Below, piece by piece: positions 24,440-33,250 of a DNA stretch of 54,851 nt. This DNA comes from an uncultured Lachnospiraceae bacterium (GTDB taxonomy: Bacteria; Bacillota; Clostridia; Lachnospirales; Lachnospiraceae), in NCBI GenBank assembly GCA_947178125.1, contig CAMWXB010000020.1, forward strand, positions 1 through 54,851, read 5' to 3'. The notes under the pieces are model-generated. The model worked only from the letters and a program-made list of their open reading frames with translations, did no database searches and was not told the DNA's origin. Within the stretch, counting starts at the first letter, position 1. Every line of letters starts with the position of its first letter. The position numbers and the translations under genes are program-made.

Positions 24440-25912
24440 ATGGAACGAGAGAGAAAAGAAGTGAATAAGGCAGCAGTTTTTTGTCATACTGTCTTGGCAG
24501 CGATTTTATTGGCGGCTTATGCGCTTGAGGTGTTTAAGGGGGCAAGAACAATAGGATACTATGCTGTATTTGCCGTTCTTGCGCTGGCGCCGGTCATTAT
24601 AGAGTGGGTTCTGTATCATGGGAATCCTGCAGACAGGAAAATACAGCATATTTTAGGATTCGGTTATAGTATTTTTTATGTTTTTGTTATTTTTACGACC
24701 ACGGATGTAACGGCATTTACGTTTGCCATTCCCTTGTATATCGTGATTACGCTGTATTCCGATTTAAAATATTGTATTGTTCTTTCTACAGGCGGTTTTC
24801 TCGTGAATCTGATCTTTACCATCTATCAGGCTGTTACCGTGGGCATTGCATCGGAGGAGATGCCTACATATGAGATCAGAGTCCTGCTGATGCTGGTTGT
24901 GGCAGTATTTCTTTGTATGTCAACAAAGGTCATGTCAAAGATCAATAAGATGAAAATGGAAGAACTCGGTCAGGAGAAAGATAACGTTTCCAGATTGTTG
25001 AACAGCGTTATGGCGGTTTCTGAGGAGATGTCGAACGGTATTATCGATGTGCAGGAGCAGATGACGACGCTTGGCGGCGCGGTTTCCGAGACCAGAAATG
25101 CGATGGAAGAGGTAGCCTCAGGGGCAAATGATGCGGCGGAGGCGATACAGAACCAGCTTGGACAAACGGAAGAGATACAGCGGCATATTGAAGAAGTGGA
25201 AGCCGTATCACGGAGTATCGGTGACAGTATGGAACAGGCGAAAAAGGATGTGCTGGACGGAAAGAACAGCCTTCAGACACTTCTGGCGCAGGTGGAGTCT
25301 TCCGAACACGCCGGAAACGAAGTAGTGGCCGATATTGGCGAACTGGAAGCTTATATGAAGAATATGCAGTCGATCATTGAACTGATCACAAATGTGGCGA
25401 GTCAGACCAGTCTGCTTTCCCTGAATGCAAGTATCGAGGCAGCGCGTGCCGGCGAAGCGGGAAGAGGCTTTGCGGTCGTTGCAACGGAAATTTCCAATCT
25501 GGCGAACCAGACACAGGGGGCGACCGTTAATATTACGGAAGTGATTGCCAATGTTTCTGAAAAACTGACGATAGCAATCGGAGCCATTGAGCAGCTTATG
25601 AGTAACAATGCAAAACAGAGCGAAGCGGCGGAAACCGTGGCCGGCAGTTTTGAGAAGATTGCGGGAAGCACGCAGAATGCGGATGAACAGGGCCGGATGT
25701 TAGAGAAAGTTGTCAGCAGTCTCGCGGCGGCCAATGCCGGTATCGTAGAAAGTGTACAGACGATTTCGGCAGTTATGGAAGAGGTAACGGCACATTCCAA
25801 TGAAACGAACAGTACTTGTGACAGAAATACAGACATTGTAAATCAGGTAGCAGGGCTGGTGGAAAATCTGAGCAGACAGGCGCAGAGCTTAAACCAGCAC
25901 AACAACGAATAA
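24440..25912 (+). CDS. Methyl-accepting chemotaxis protein with integral membrane sensor
   Basis: The 490-residue protein has about six membrane helices at the N terminus (residues 10-165) without a periplasmic domain. A helical linker and a cytoplasmic signalling domain follow. The conserved hairpin tip is visible as [18 protein letters not shown] plus [17 protein letters not shown]. No clear HAMP domain is seen between membrane part and signalling part. It would signal to CheA/CheW and be methylated by CheR. The ligand is unknown; the membrane-embedded sensor may detect energy state or membrane-soluble cues. Located before the PspA/SPFH pair, with a short gap of 23 bases. Confidence 0.9.
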   Translation: MERERKEVNKAAVFCHTVLAAILLAAYALEVFKGARTIGYYAVFAVLALAPVIIEWVLYHGNPADRKIQHILGFGYSIFYVFVIFTTTDVTAFTFAIPLYIVITLYSDLKYCIVLSTGGFLVNLIFTIYQAVTVGIASEEMPTYEIRVLLMLVVAVFLCMSTKVMSKINKMKMEELGQEKDNVSRLLNSVMAVSEEMSNGIIDVQEQMTTLGGAVSETRNAMEEVASGANDAAEAIQNQLGQTEEIQRHIEEVEAVSRSIGDSMEQAKKDVLDGKNSLQTLLAQVESSEHAGNEVVADIGELEAYMKNMQSIIELITNVASQTSLLSLNASIEAARAGEAGRGFAVVATEISNLANQTQGATVNITEVIANVSEKLTIAIGAIEQLMSNNAKQSEAAETVAGSFEKIAGSTQNADEQGRMLEKVVSSLAAANAGIVESVQTISAVMEEVTAHSNETNSTCDRNTDIVNQVAGLVENLSRQAQSLNQHNNE

Positions 25913-25935
25913 TACATAGCACAGGAGGATGCAGC

Positions 25936-26625
25936 ATGGGAATTATAACAAGATTTAAGGACATTATGGCGGCGAACATTAATGCGCTTTTGGATAAGTG
26001 CGAGGATCCGGAAAAGATGATCGATCAGTATCTGCGGAATCTGGAACAGGATTTTTCCAAAGTAAAGGCTGAAACGGCAGCCATCATGGCGGAAGAAAAA
26101 AGCGCGAAGCGCAAGCTGGATGACTGTGAAGAAGAAATGACGAAAATGAGTGAGTATGCCAGAAAGGCAGTTGCAGCCGGCAATGATAATGAAGCGCGGC
26201 AATTTTTAACGAGAAAAGCAGAACTCGCGGAAAAACAGACCGTTTTAGCCAAAAATTATGAGATGGCCTGTGAAAATTCGGCGAAAATGCGTCAGATGCA
26301 CGATAAGCTGCAGGCGGATATCGCTTCTTTAAAGAGCAGAAGGGATATGCTGAAAGCGAAGGCGAGAGTGGCGGAGACGCAGAAAAAAATGAACGGTCTC
26401 GGTTCCGGCATGGAGAGTGCAGGCAGCAATCTGGCGGCTTTTGACAGAATGGAAGAAAAGGTCAATAAGATGATGGATGAAGCGGATGCCATGAATGAAC
26501 TGAACGCGGCAGGTCAGGCGGACAGTATCGAGACGCTTGCCAGAAAATATGACACTGATGTCAAAACATCGGCGGTCGATGATGAACTTGCGGCGTTAAA
26601 GGCAGAGTTCGAGAAGAACTCCTGA
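25936..26625 (+). CDS. pspA: PspA/IM30 (ESCRT-III-like) membrane-stress protein
   Basis: A 229-residue, almost wholly helical protein beginning MGIITRFKDIMAANINALLDK, the classical PspA/Vipp1 N terminus with an amphipathic helix. A long coiled coil (about residues 30-170) and an Ala-rich Asp/Glu C terminus follow. Such proteins form membrane-binding oligomers that repair the cytoplasmic membrane. Start follows GGAGGATGCAGC. The next gene encodes an SPFH protein, the same pairing seen in B. subtilis ydjF-ydjI, so they likely act together. A partial family 1 hairpin overlaps its 3' end. Confidence 0.92.
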   Translation: MGIITRFKDIMAANINALLDKCEDPEKMIDQYLRNLEQDFSKVKAETAAIMAEEKSAKRKLDDCEEEMTKMSEYARKAVAAGNDNEARQFLTRKAELAEKQTVLAKNYEMACENSAKMRQMHDKLQADIASLKSRRDMLKAKARVAETQKKMNGLGSGMESAGSNLAAFDRMEEKVNKMMDEADAMNELNAAGQADSIETLARKYDTDVKTSAVDDELAALKAEFEKNS

Positions 26626-26656
26626 GCTACGGTTCGCAGAGCGAACCTTTCTCGCA
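26618..26656 (+). repeat. Degenerate family 1 repeat between pspA and the SPFH gene
   Basis: A hairpin GGTTCGC/GCGAACC (26631-26637 with 26641-26647) lies inside CGAGAA/TTTCTCG. The arrangement mirrors the GATTTGC/GCAAATC arm of the repeats at 16400 and 23221 with different sequence. It overlaps the end of pspA. Confidence 0.4.
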
Positions 26657-26680
26657 CTTTAATTTATGGAGGATACACAG

Positions 26681-27670
26681 ATGGGTTTATTTTCGAATCA
26701 GTTTTCAAATGTAGTGGAATGGAATGAGGGAAGGGAAGGCGTTCTGTTTTATAAATGGCAGAATCAGGAAATCAAGAAGGGTTCCAGGCTGATCATCCGT
26801 CCCGGGCAGGATGCTATTTTCCTGTATAACGGCGTTGTGGAAGGTATTTTTGAGGATGAAGGAAGCTATGATATCGAGTCTGATATCATTCCGTTTCTGA
26901 CGACGCTGAAAAGTTTTAAGTTCGGTTTCAACACCCCGCTTCGTGCGGAGGTGCTTTTTATCAATACGAAGGAACTTCTTGTAAAGTGGGGAACCAAAAA
27001 CGCGATCAATCTTCCGGCACAGGGGCTGCCCGGCGGTATGCCGATTCGTGCTTTCGGTACTTTTAACTGTAAGATCGTGGAGCATCAGGTAGTTATCGAC
27101 AAGCTGGCGGGAATCCGGCAGACTTATACGGTGGATGATGTAAAGGAGCGTATTGTAGCGAGCCTGGACCAGCTTTTGATGAGCTGGATTGCCAAAGAAG
27201 GCAGGGATATGTTCAATCTGCAGGCGGATGCGCGGAATATTGCAAAAGGCATTGAGTCCGATCTGGATATGGACATGCGGAAGCTTGGCATTGGCATTAC
27301 CGATTTTAAGATTGAAAGCTTTTCTTATCCGGAAGAGATTAAGAGGATGCAGGAAAAAGCGGCTGCACAGTCTATGGTGGGCGATATGAACAGGTACACC
27401 CAGATGGCGGCTGCAGACGGCATGGGAAAAGGGCATACCGGCGGCGGAATTGCTTCCGATATGGTCAATCTGCAGATGGGCATGGCGTTAGGCCGGCAGA
27501 TGGTCGATCAGATGAATCAGAACCAGAATCCTGGTATGCCGAACATGGCGGCAGATGCGGCGGCAAATACCGGCGGAGCGGCAGCAGGGCCGAAATTCTG
27601 TCCCGACTGCGGAACGCCGACGAGCGGTACAAAATTCTGTGGAAACTGCGGCAGACAGCTTTTAAGCTGA
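26681..27670 (+). CDS. SPFH-domain protein with C-terminal zinc ribbon (YdjI-like)
   Basis: A protein of about 329 residues. The N-terminal part (to about 240) reads as an SPFH/virion-core-like domain with VVEWNEGREGVLFYKW and MGIGITDFKIESFSYPEEI-type stretches. A Gly/Met/Asn-rich linker follows, and the end is a four-cysteine zinc ribbon (KFCPDCGTPTSGTKFCGNCG). In B. subtilis the related YdjI helps localise PspA to the membrane. No membrane helix is visible. Start 26681 is chosen for GGAGG 10 bases before. It follows pspA directly, so co-function is likely. Confidence 0.85.
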   Translation: MGLFSNQFSNVVEWNEGREGVLFYKWQNQEIKKGSRLIIRPGQDAIFLYNGVVEGIFEDEGSYDIESDIIPFLTTLKSFKFGFNTPLRAEVLFINTKELLVKWGTKNAINLPAQGLPGGMPIRAFGTFNCKIVEHQVVIDKLAGIRQTYTVDDVKERIVASLDQLLMSWIAKEGRDMFNLQADARNIAKGIESDLDMDMRKLGIGITDFKIESFSYPEEIKRMQEKAAAQSMVGDMNRYTQMAAADGMGKGHTGGGIASDMVNLQMGMALGRQMVDQMNQNQNPGMPNMAADAAANTGGAAAGPKFCPDCGTPTSGTKFCGNCGRQLLS

Positions 27671-27691
27671 AGGGAAGGCAAAGGTATTTGA

Positions 27692-30178
27692 ATGAGCATT
27701 TATGATACATTGAATGAAGAGCAGAAGAAAGCGGTCATGACGACTACCGGCCCGGTGCTCGTGCTGGCGGGCGCGGGGAGCGGCAAGACCCGTGCCCTGA
27801 CGCATCGGATCGCCTGGCTGATAGAAGAGGAAGGCGTGAATCCTTATAACATTATGGCGATCACCTTTACGAATAAGGCGGCCGGTGAGATGAAAGAGCG
27901 TGTAAATCAGCTGATCGGTTCCGGTTCCGCAGTATGGGTATCCACTTTTCATTCGACCTGTGTGCGGATTCTGCGCCGCTATATTGACAGGCTTGGATTT
28001 GATAATAATTTCACAATATACGATACGGATGACCAGAAGGGCATCATCAAAGAGGTCTGCAAAAAACTGTCGATCGATACGAAGATGTTAAAGGAACGAA
28101 CGATTCTCGGCGCTATTTCCTCTGCAAAGGATGAACTTGTTTCTCCGACAGAATACGAGATGCAGAATATGGGAGACTATAACGGAAGCAGGATTGCGAA
28201 AGCTTACAAGGAATATCAGGCAGCACTGCGGAAGAACAATGCACTGGATTTCGATGATCTGATCGTAAAGACGGTGGAACTTTTTAAAAATGTCCCGGAA
28301 GTGCTGGACAGTTATCAGAGTCGGTTCCGCTATATTATGGTCGATGAATATCAGGATACCAACACGGCACAGTTCGAGTTGATACGGCTGCTTGCCGCCA
28401 AATACCGGAATCTGTGCGTAGTAGGCGATGACGACCAGTCCATCTACAAGTTCAGAGGGGCCAATATCCGCAATATTCTGGATTTTGAAAAAGTTTACCC
28501 GGAAGCATGTGTCATCAAGCTGGAGCAGAATTACCGTTCCACCCAGACGATACTGGATGCTGCGAACGCCGTCATCAAACATAATATCGGACGTAAGGAC
28601 AAAGCGCTCTGGACGGAAAAAAAGGACGGCGTTTCCATTCATTTTCAACAGTTCGACACGGCGCTCGACGAGGCGGAGTATATCGCCGATAATGTACGGA
28701 TGAAGAAGCGGGAAGAAAAAGCCGATTACGGCGAATGCGCAGTCCTTTACCGGACCAATGCGCAGTCGCGTATGCTGGAAGAGCGTTTCATCATGAAGGG
28801 GATTCCTTATCAGGTGGTCGGCGGTGTGAATTTTTATTCCCGGAAGGAAATCAAGGATATTCTGGCCTATTTAAAAACCATTGATAACGGAAAAGACGAC
28901 GTTGCCGTGAAAAGAATCATCAATGTGCCGAAACGCGGAATCGGCGCAACGACAATTGTGCGGGTGCAGGAATATGCGGATGAAAGGAATATCAGCTTTT
29001 ATGACGCACTGCGGGAAGCGGACCAGATTATGACGATTGGCAAAAGCGCATCAAAGCTGAAGCCTTTTGTAACGATGATTCAGGCATTCCGGAGCAAACT
29101 GGAATTTTTTAATCTGGAGGATCTGGTGAAAGACATTCTGGAAACGACAGGATATGTACGGGAACTGGAGGCTTCTGACGCGGAGGATGCGGAGGACCGG
29201 ATTGAGAATATCGATGAACTGATCAGTAAGGCAGCGGCTTATGATGAGTCGCACGAGGAATCGAATCTGAGTGAGTTCCTCGAAGAGGTGGCGCTGGTCG
29301 CGGATATCGACCAGGTATCCGACGATAATAACAAAGTACTGCTGATGACTTTACATAGCGCAAAGGGACTGGAGTTTCCCCATGTTTATCTGGCGGGGCT
29401 GGAGGACGGCGTTTTTCCGAGTTATATGACGATCACTGCGGATGACCCGTTGGAAATAGAAGAAGAAAGAAGACTCGCTTATGTGGGCATTACGAGGGCG
29501 AAAGATGATCTGACGATCACCTGTGCCAGACAGCGCATGGTCCGCGGGGAAACACAGTACAATCCGGTCAGCCGTTTTGTAAAGGAAATTCCGCCGCTTT
29601 TGTTAGACCATAAACTGCCGAAACCGAGACTTAGGGAATACGATGGTTACGAAGAAGACGGAGGCGGTTATTCCCGAAGCGGAAAGACATGGGAAAGCGG
29701 TCAGGGCCAAGGCGGAAAGACATGGGAAAGCGGTTATGACCGAGGCAATATGACTGGCGACGGCGGTTACAGCCGCAAGACAGACTCGACGGGATATCAG
29801 TACGGTGGTGCGGCAGAGAACCCTTACAGCCGCAGCGGTGCAGGCAGTTATCAGAGACAGTTCGGGAAAGATGCGGATGCCATTTTTGACAAGCCAAAGG
29901 CTGTGGCAAAGCCGAAAGCGGTCGCTGTTCCGAAACGCACTGCCTACGAAAATCAGCCCTATATTACGAGAACGACAGCCAAAATCGCCGAACAGGCGGC
30001 ATCTTCCGGCGGTTCGCTCGGTTATGGGCAGGGCGACAGGGTTCGACACCTGAAATATGGCGAAGGCACCGTAATGAAGATCGAATCCGGCGCGCGTGAC
30101 TATCAGGTGACGGTCGTTTTCGACGAAGTCGGGCAGAAGGTCATGTATGCGGGGTTTGCGAAGCTGAAAAAAGTATGA
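27692..30178 (+). CDS. pcrA: UvrD/PcrA-type ATP-dependent DNA helicase
   Basis: The 828-residue SF1A helicase contains motif I GAGSGKTRALTHR, Ia ITFTNKAAGEMKERV, II VDEYQDTN, III VVGDDDQSIYKFRGA, IV NYRST, V TLHSAKGLEFPHVY and VI VGITRAKDDLT, in order, with 1B/2B domains between. It unwinds DNA in repair and removes blocks ahead of replication. A flexible Gly/Tyr/Ser-rich stretch (about residues 650-740), including GGKTWESG repeats, precedes a tudor-like C-terminal domain (GDRVRHLKYGEGTVMKI), typical of PcrA. Start 27692 is 21 bases after the SPFH stop. Confidence 0.96.
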   Translation: MSIYDTLNEEQKKAVMTTTGPVLVLAGAGSGKTRALTHRIAWLIEEEGVNPYNIMAITFTNKAAGEMKERVNQLIGSGSAVWVSTFHSTCVRILRRYIDRLGFDNNFTIYDTDDQKGIIKEVCKKLSIDTKMLKERTILGAISSAKDELVSPTEYEMQNMGDYNGSRIAKAYKEYQAALRKNNALDFDDLIVKTVELFKNVPEVLDSYQSRFRYIMVDEYQDTNTAQFELIRLLAAKYRNLCVVGDDDQSIYKFRGANIRNILDFEKVYPEACVIKLEQNYRSTQTILDAANAVIKHNIGRKDKALWTEKKDGVSIHFQQFDTALDEAEYIADNVRMKKREEKADYGECAVLYRTNAQSRMLEERFIMKGIPYQVVGGVNFYSRKEIKDILAYLKTIDNGKDDVAVKRIINVPKRGIGATTIVRVQEYADERNISFYDALREADQIMTIGKSASKLKPFVTMIQAFRSKLEFFNLEDLVKDILETTGYVRELEASDAEDAEDRIENIDELISKAAAYDESHEESNLSEFLEEVALVADIDQVSDDNNKVLLMTLHSAKGLEFPHVYLAGLEDGVFPSYMTITADDPLEIEEERRLAYVGITRAKDDLTITCARQRMVRGETQYNPVSRFVKEIPPLLLDHKLPKPRLREYDGYEEDGGGYSRSGKTWESGQGQGGKTWESGYDRGNMTGDGGYSRKTDSTGYQYGGAAENPYSRSGAGSYQRQFGKDADAIFDKPKAVAKPKAVAVPKRTAYENQPYITRTTAKIAEQAASSGGSLGYGQGDRVRHLKYGEGTVMKIESGARDYQVTVVFDEVGQKVMYAGFAKLKKV

Positions 30179-30302
30179 ATTTAAAAAATGAAAAAAGTAT
30201 AGTAAAAAATATCAATTAGTGGTATATTATATTGTAGAGTGCAAGTGAAGCGGGAAAAACTGGAAACCGTTATCAAACATTTAGGAAAGAGAGGATTTGG
30301 GT

Positions 30303-30611
30303 ATGAGCAGAACAGAGATCAAAGAGGAAGTTTTGAATAAATTGGATGAGGTATTGGATAATACAAGAGTAGCCGAGCTTTTAGGCAAGAAGAAAGAAGA
30401 AGAGAAAAAGAAGAACACGATTTTGTGGATATTTGCCGTTATCGGTGCGATTGCGGCGATAGCAGGCATCGCTTATGCCGTATACCGTCATATGCAGCCG
30501 GATTATCTGGATGATTTTGACGATGATTTCGATGACGACTTCGACGATGACCTGTTTGAGGATGAAGAAGACGAAGAAGAGCCTGCAAAGGAAACTGCAG
30601 ACAATCAGTAA
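30303..30611 (+). CDS. Small membrane protein with acidic Asp-rich tail
   Basis: A protein of about 102 residues. An N-terminal cytosolic helix with a lysine-rich stretch (KKKEEEKKKN) precedes one membrane segment (about residues 40-60, ILWIFAVIGAIAAIAGIAYAV). It ends in a tail of alternating Asp/Phe, DDFDDDFDDDFDDDLFED, then Glu. The acidic repeat matches an imperfect GAYGAT-type nucleotide repeat. Start 30303 follows GAGAGG. No homology is recognised beyond similar small proteins in Lachnospiraceae. Terminator at 30677. Confidence 0.75.
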   Translation: MSRTEIKEEVLNKLDEVLDNTRVAELLGKKKEEEKKKNTILWIFAVIGAIAAIAGIAYAVYRHMQPDYLDDFDDDFDDDFDDDLFEDEEDEEEPAKETADNQ

Positions 30612-30676
30612 GTCATTGTGAAGAAGAGATTTCCCGGCTAAGGGACAATATGAAATCAGTGTTATCTTGAAATGAC

Positions 30677-30714
30677 AGCAGGATGTATCATGAAATATAG
30701 TACATCCTGCTTTT
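30677..30714 (+). terminator. Rho-independent terminator after the acidic-tail gene
   Basis: AGCAGGATGTA (30677-30687) pairs perfectly with TACATCCTGCT (30701-30711), 13-base loop, T4 tail. Confidence 0.75.
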
Positions 30715-30800
30715 CATGTTATAGGAAATTGCTGTGATCGTAGTGTGCTTCAAGTAAGAATTTACGCAGTAAATTCCTGGAGTGCAGGCGGCACGATGGG

Positions 30801-30932
30801 AAGGTTGAAAGAAAGACATTTTCAACTTTTTGATTTGAGTGTCTGCTAAAGCAGACGGATGGGGTAAGGTTGAAAGAACTGCATTCTTTCAACCGCAAGT
30901 TTGTGCCCGATGGCCCAAACTCGCAGGCTGAG
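30801..30932 (+). repeat. Structured repeat family 2 cluster upstream of rlmD
   Basis: A hairpin AAGGTTGAAA/TTTCAACTTT (30801-30823) with a T5 tail, a hairpin GTCTGCT/AGCAGAC, then the family 2 unit: GGTTGAAAGAA/TTCTTTCAACC (30868-30878 with 30884-30894), GCAAGTTTGTGCC/GGCCCAAACTCGC (30895-30907 with 30912-30924) and AGGCTGAG. A related copy precedes typA. The gap 30612-30951 otherwise holds only the terminator and the hairpin GAATTTAC/GTAAATTC near 30756. Confidence 0.7.
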
Positions 30933-30951
30933 GAAAGGCATGGTTATAAAA

Positions 30952-32439
30952 ATGAAAAAAGGTCAGATTTTAGAAGGAATCGTACAGCGGGTGGATTTTC
31001 CGAATAAAGGAATCGTCGAAACGGAAAATGGTATCTGTGTGGTAAAAAATGCGCTGCCGGGACAGCGCGTAAAGTGTTCGGTAAATAAGGTCAGAAAAGG
31101 AAAAGCAGAAGGAAGGCTGCTGGAAGTCATAGAGCCTTCTTCTTGTGAAATGGAGAGTCCATGTCCTCATTTCGGTATTTGCGGCAGCTGTATTTATCTG
31201 TCCCTGTCTTACGGGGAACAACTGGCAATCAAGGAGCAGCAGGTCAAAAAGCTGTTGGATACCGCACTGGCGGAACAGAGCGATTACCGCTTCGAGGGCA
31301 TCAGGCCGAGCCCGGTCTGTTTCGGTTATCGCAATAAGATGGAATTTTCTTTTGGCGATGAGGTAAAAGACGGTCCGTTGTCCCTCGGTATGCACAAGAG
31401 GGGCAGTTTTTATGATATCGTTTCGGTGACGGAGTGCCAGATTGTGGATGAGGATTATCGGAAAATTTTAAAATGCGTCAGAGATTATTTTGCAGCATTG
31501 CAGGAGCAGGGAGTTCCCGTGCAGTTCTACCACAGACTGCGGCATACCGGATATCTGCGGCATTTGCTTGTCCGCAAAGCGGCAAAGACCGGGGAGATTT
31601 TAATCGCGCTCGTCACAACAACACAGATACCGGAGCAAAGCGCCGGGGGCTTTTCCGAGGCTGCAATGCTGGAAGGGTTCAAAGATGCGCTGCTCGCGCT
31701 GCCGCTTCAGGGGAAGTTTGCGGGTATTCTGCATACGAAAAATGATTCGGTCGCTGATGTGGTACAGAGTAATGAGACGGAAATTTTATATGGGCAGGAT
31801 TATTTCTTTGAAGAACTGCTCGGCCTGAAATTCCGTATTTCTCTTTTTTCCTTTTTCCAGACGAACAGCCTGGGAGCGGAAGTGCTGTATCAGACTGCGA
31901 GGGATTATATTGCAGGCAGTGTGGCGGATAAGGTCGTATTCGATTTATACAGCGGTACAGGTACGATCGCGCAGCTGATGTCGCCTGTGGCAAAGAAGGT
32001 CATCGGTGTGGAAATCGTGGAAGAGGCAGTGGAATCTGCCCGTAAAAATGCCGAATTGAATGGTTTACATAACTGTGAATTTCTTGCAGGAGATGTTTTG
32101 AAAGTTCTGGATACGATTGAAGAAAAGCCGGATATGATCATTCTTGATCCGCCCCGCGACGGCGTTCATCCGAAAGCGCTTCACAAGATCATACGATATG
32201 GTGTGGAGCAGATTCTGTATATTTCCTGTAAGCCGACCAGTCTGGTGAGGGATCTGGAGGCTTTTCTGGGGAACGGGTATATTGTAGAGAAGGCCGTGGC
32301 GGTGGATATGTTTCCGTTTACTGGGAATGTTGAGACTGTGTGCCTCTTGAGCAACCGAAAACCAGATACGAAAGTAAGGATCGATGTGAATCTGGAAGAT
32401 TACTACCGTATCAAGGATTCTAAGAAGAATCAGAACTGA
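30952..32439 (+). CDS. rlmD: 23S rRNA (uracil-C5)-methyltransferase, RlmD/RumA type
   Basis: A protein of about 495 residues that methylates a 23S rRNA uridine using SAM. An N-terminal TRAM domain (residues 1-60) is followed by cysteines in CEMESPCPHFGICGSC, which bind an iron-sulfur cluster. SAM-binding and catalytic motifs follow: QTNSLGAEVLYQTA, DLYSGTGTIAQL, LDPPRDGVHPKAL and ISCKPTSLVRDL with the catalytic Cys. Start 30952 follows AGGAAAGG at 13 bases. The C terminus after VETVCLLS (NRKPDTKVRIDVNLEDYYRI) is of a type I associate with mobile-element-supplied 3' ends. A terminator follows at 32467. Confidence 0.9.
   Translation: MKKGQILEGIVQRVDFPNKGIVETENGICVVKNALPGQRVKCSVNKVRKGKAEGRLLEVIEPSSCEMESPCPHFGICGSCIYLSLSYGEQLAIKEQQVKKLLDTALAEQSDYRFEGIRPSPVCFGYRNKMEFSFGDEVKDGPLSLGMHKRGSFYDIVSVTECQIVDEDYRKILKCVRDYFAALQEQGVPVQFYHRLRHTGYLRHLLVRKAAKTGEILIALVTTTQIPEQSAGGFSEAAMLEGFKDALLALPLQGKFAGILHTKNDSVADVVQSNETEILYGQDYFFEELLGLKFRISLFSFFQTNSLGAEVLYQTARDYIAGSVADKVVFDLYSGTGTIAQLMSPVAKKVIGVEIVEEAVESARKNAELNGLHNCEFLAGDVLKVLDTIEEKPDMIILDPPRDGVHPKALHKIIRYGVEQILYISCKPTSLVRDLEAFLGNGYIVEKAVAVDMFPFTGNVETVCLLSNRKPDTKVRIDVNLEDYYRIKDSKKNQN
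32329..32352 (+). other. Putative attachment site of the mobile element (codons for VETVCLLS)
   Basis: The conserved 3' coding segment for VETVCLLS in RlmD-type genes is a recurrent integration site of large-serine-recombinase elements in Firmicutes (from memory). Phage-type and accessory genes begin right after this gene. The right attachment site is outside the window, so core direct repeats cannot be verified. Confidence 0.45.
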
Positions 32440-32466
32440 AAATAAAACACCGAACTAAGAGCGAAA

Positions 32467-32500
32467 GCTGCTGATGCTAACAAGCATTAGCAGCTTTTTT
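32467..32500 (+). terminator. Rho-independent terminator after rlmD
   Basis: GCTGCTGATGC (32467-32477) pairs with GCATTAGCAGC (32484-32494), one wobble, six-base loop, followed by six Ts. Confidence 0.85.
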
Positions 32501-32521
32501 CGTCGAAGGGAGGTGATGCCT

Positions 32522-32539
32522 ATGATCCGGCATAAGTGA
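32522..32539 (+). other. Possible five-codon leader peptide (MIRHK)
   Basis: ATG at 32522 follows a strong GGGAGGTG and is followed by ATCCGGCATAAG and TGA. It precedes the SymE-like gene by about 50 bases, with a direct repeat GACAATCA between. It may be a leader peptide, or only a ribosome-binding decoy. Confidence 0.35.
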
Positions 32540-32592
32540 TTTTGGAGAAGTAACTGACAATCAACGACAATCACGAAATGGAGGAAATCATA

Positions 32593-32892
32593 ATGGCAAA
32601 GAAGAGAAGTATTAAGGTTTACGGACAGAGCGGCTATAAGTATCGGGAGACGCCGACGATCATGTTGAAGGGGATGTGGCTGAAAGAAGCCGGGTTCGAT
32701 ATTGGGGATTATATTTCCATCACCTGCGAAGACGGCAAGCTTATCATCACACAGGACGCTGAGAGGGCTGCTGTGAAGGCCGCAGAGGCAGAGTACATGG
32801 AACGGGAGATGAAAGCCTTACAGAAGCGTTACGAGGCCGAGAAAGTCAAAATAAGGGCTCAGATGGTGGCGGAGCCGGGAACGAGGTGGTGA
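32593..32892 (+). CDS. SymE-like (AbrB-fold) type I toxin-family protein
   Basis: A 99-residue protein. The first 55 residues contain the AbrB-like swapped-hairpin pattern of SymE: IKVYGQSGYKYRETPTIMLKGMWLKEAGFDIGDYISITCEDGKLIIT. A charged coiled-coil tail (residues 58-95) follows. E. coli SymE is an SOS-induced toxin held by an antisense RNA; Firmicutes homologues on mobile elements are mostly uncharacterised. No antisense RNA promoter is evident. Start 32593 follows GGAGG at eight bases. The next gene begins three bases after its stop. Confidence 0.8.
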   Translation: MAKKRSIKVYGQSGYKYRETPTIMLKGMWLKEAGFDIGDYISITCEDGKLIITQDAERAAVKAAEAEYMEREMKALQKRYEAEKVKIRAQMVAEPGTRW

Positions 32893-32894
32893 GC

Positions 32895-33179
32895 ATGTTT
32901 ACCACGGAAGAACTGCAGGCGATAGATCGGAAGTATTTCACAGTGATCGTGGCGGATGCCTATGATGTGACCTTGATCAGCAATAACACCCGGCATGTCT
33001 GGTATATCCATAATGTGGAGCTGACGGATAGGAACCTTTGTCTGGTCTATCACAAGCATAAAATCAATCATCCTTATCACAGCCACGCCAGATGCGGAAC
33101 GCTGAGGAAGGCAATCAAAGATATCAAGTCTCATGATCGATTTCAGTTAAACGGCAGAAAGCCCGTCTATAAGCATTAA
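32895..33179 (+). CDS. Hypothetical mobile-element protein
   Basis: A 94-residue protein starting MFTTEELQAIDRKYFTVIVADAYDVT. It has several His residues clustered in YHKHKINHPYHSHARC and a basic C terminus. I recognise no domain; I have the impression of similar proteins beside SymE-like genes in other Lachnospiraceae elements. Start 32895 follows GAGGTGG. The His/Cys cluster could bind metal, which is speculation. It ends before a terminator at 33184 shared with the facing gene. Confidence 0.65.
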   Translation: MFTTEELQAIDRKYFTVIVADAYDVTLISNNTRHVWYIHNVELTDRNLCLVYHKHKINHPYHSHARCGTLRKAIKDIKSHDRFQLNGRKPVYKH

Positions 33180-33183
33180 AATG

Positions 33184-33228
33184 AGAGCGGTAGCACCCAC
33201 CCGATGATGGATGTTACCGCTCTTTCTC
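33184..33228. terminator. Bidirectional terminator between convergent genes
   Basis: AGAGCGGTA (33184-33192) pairs with TACCGCTCT (33215-33223), followed by TTCTC on the plus strand. It lies between the 94-residue gene and the sigma/HTH-like gene on the other strand. Confidence 0.6.
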
Positions 33229-33250
33229 TTTGCTTGTTTATGAGATTGTC

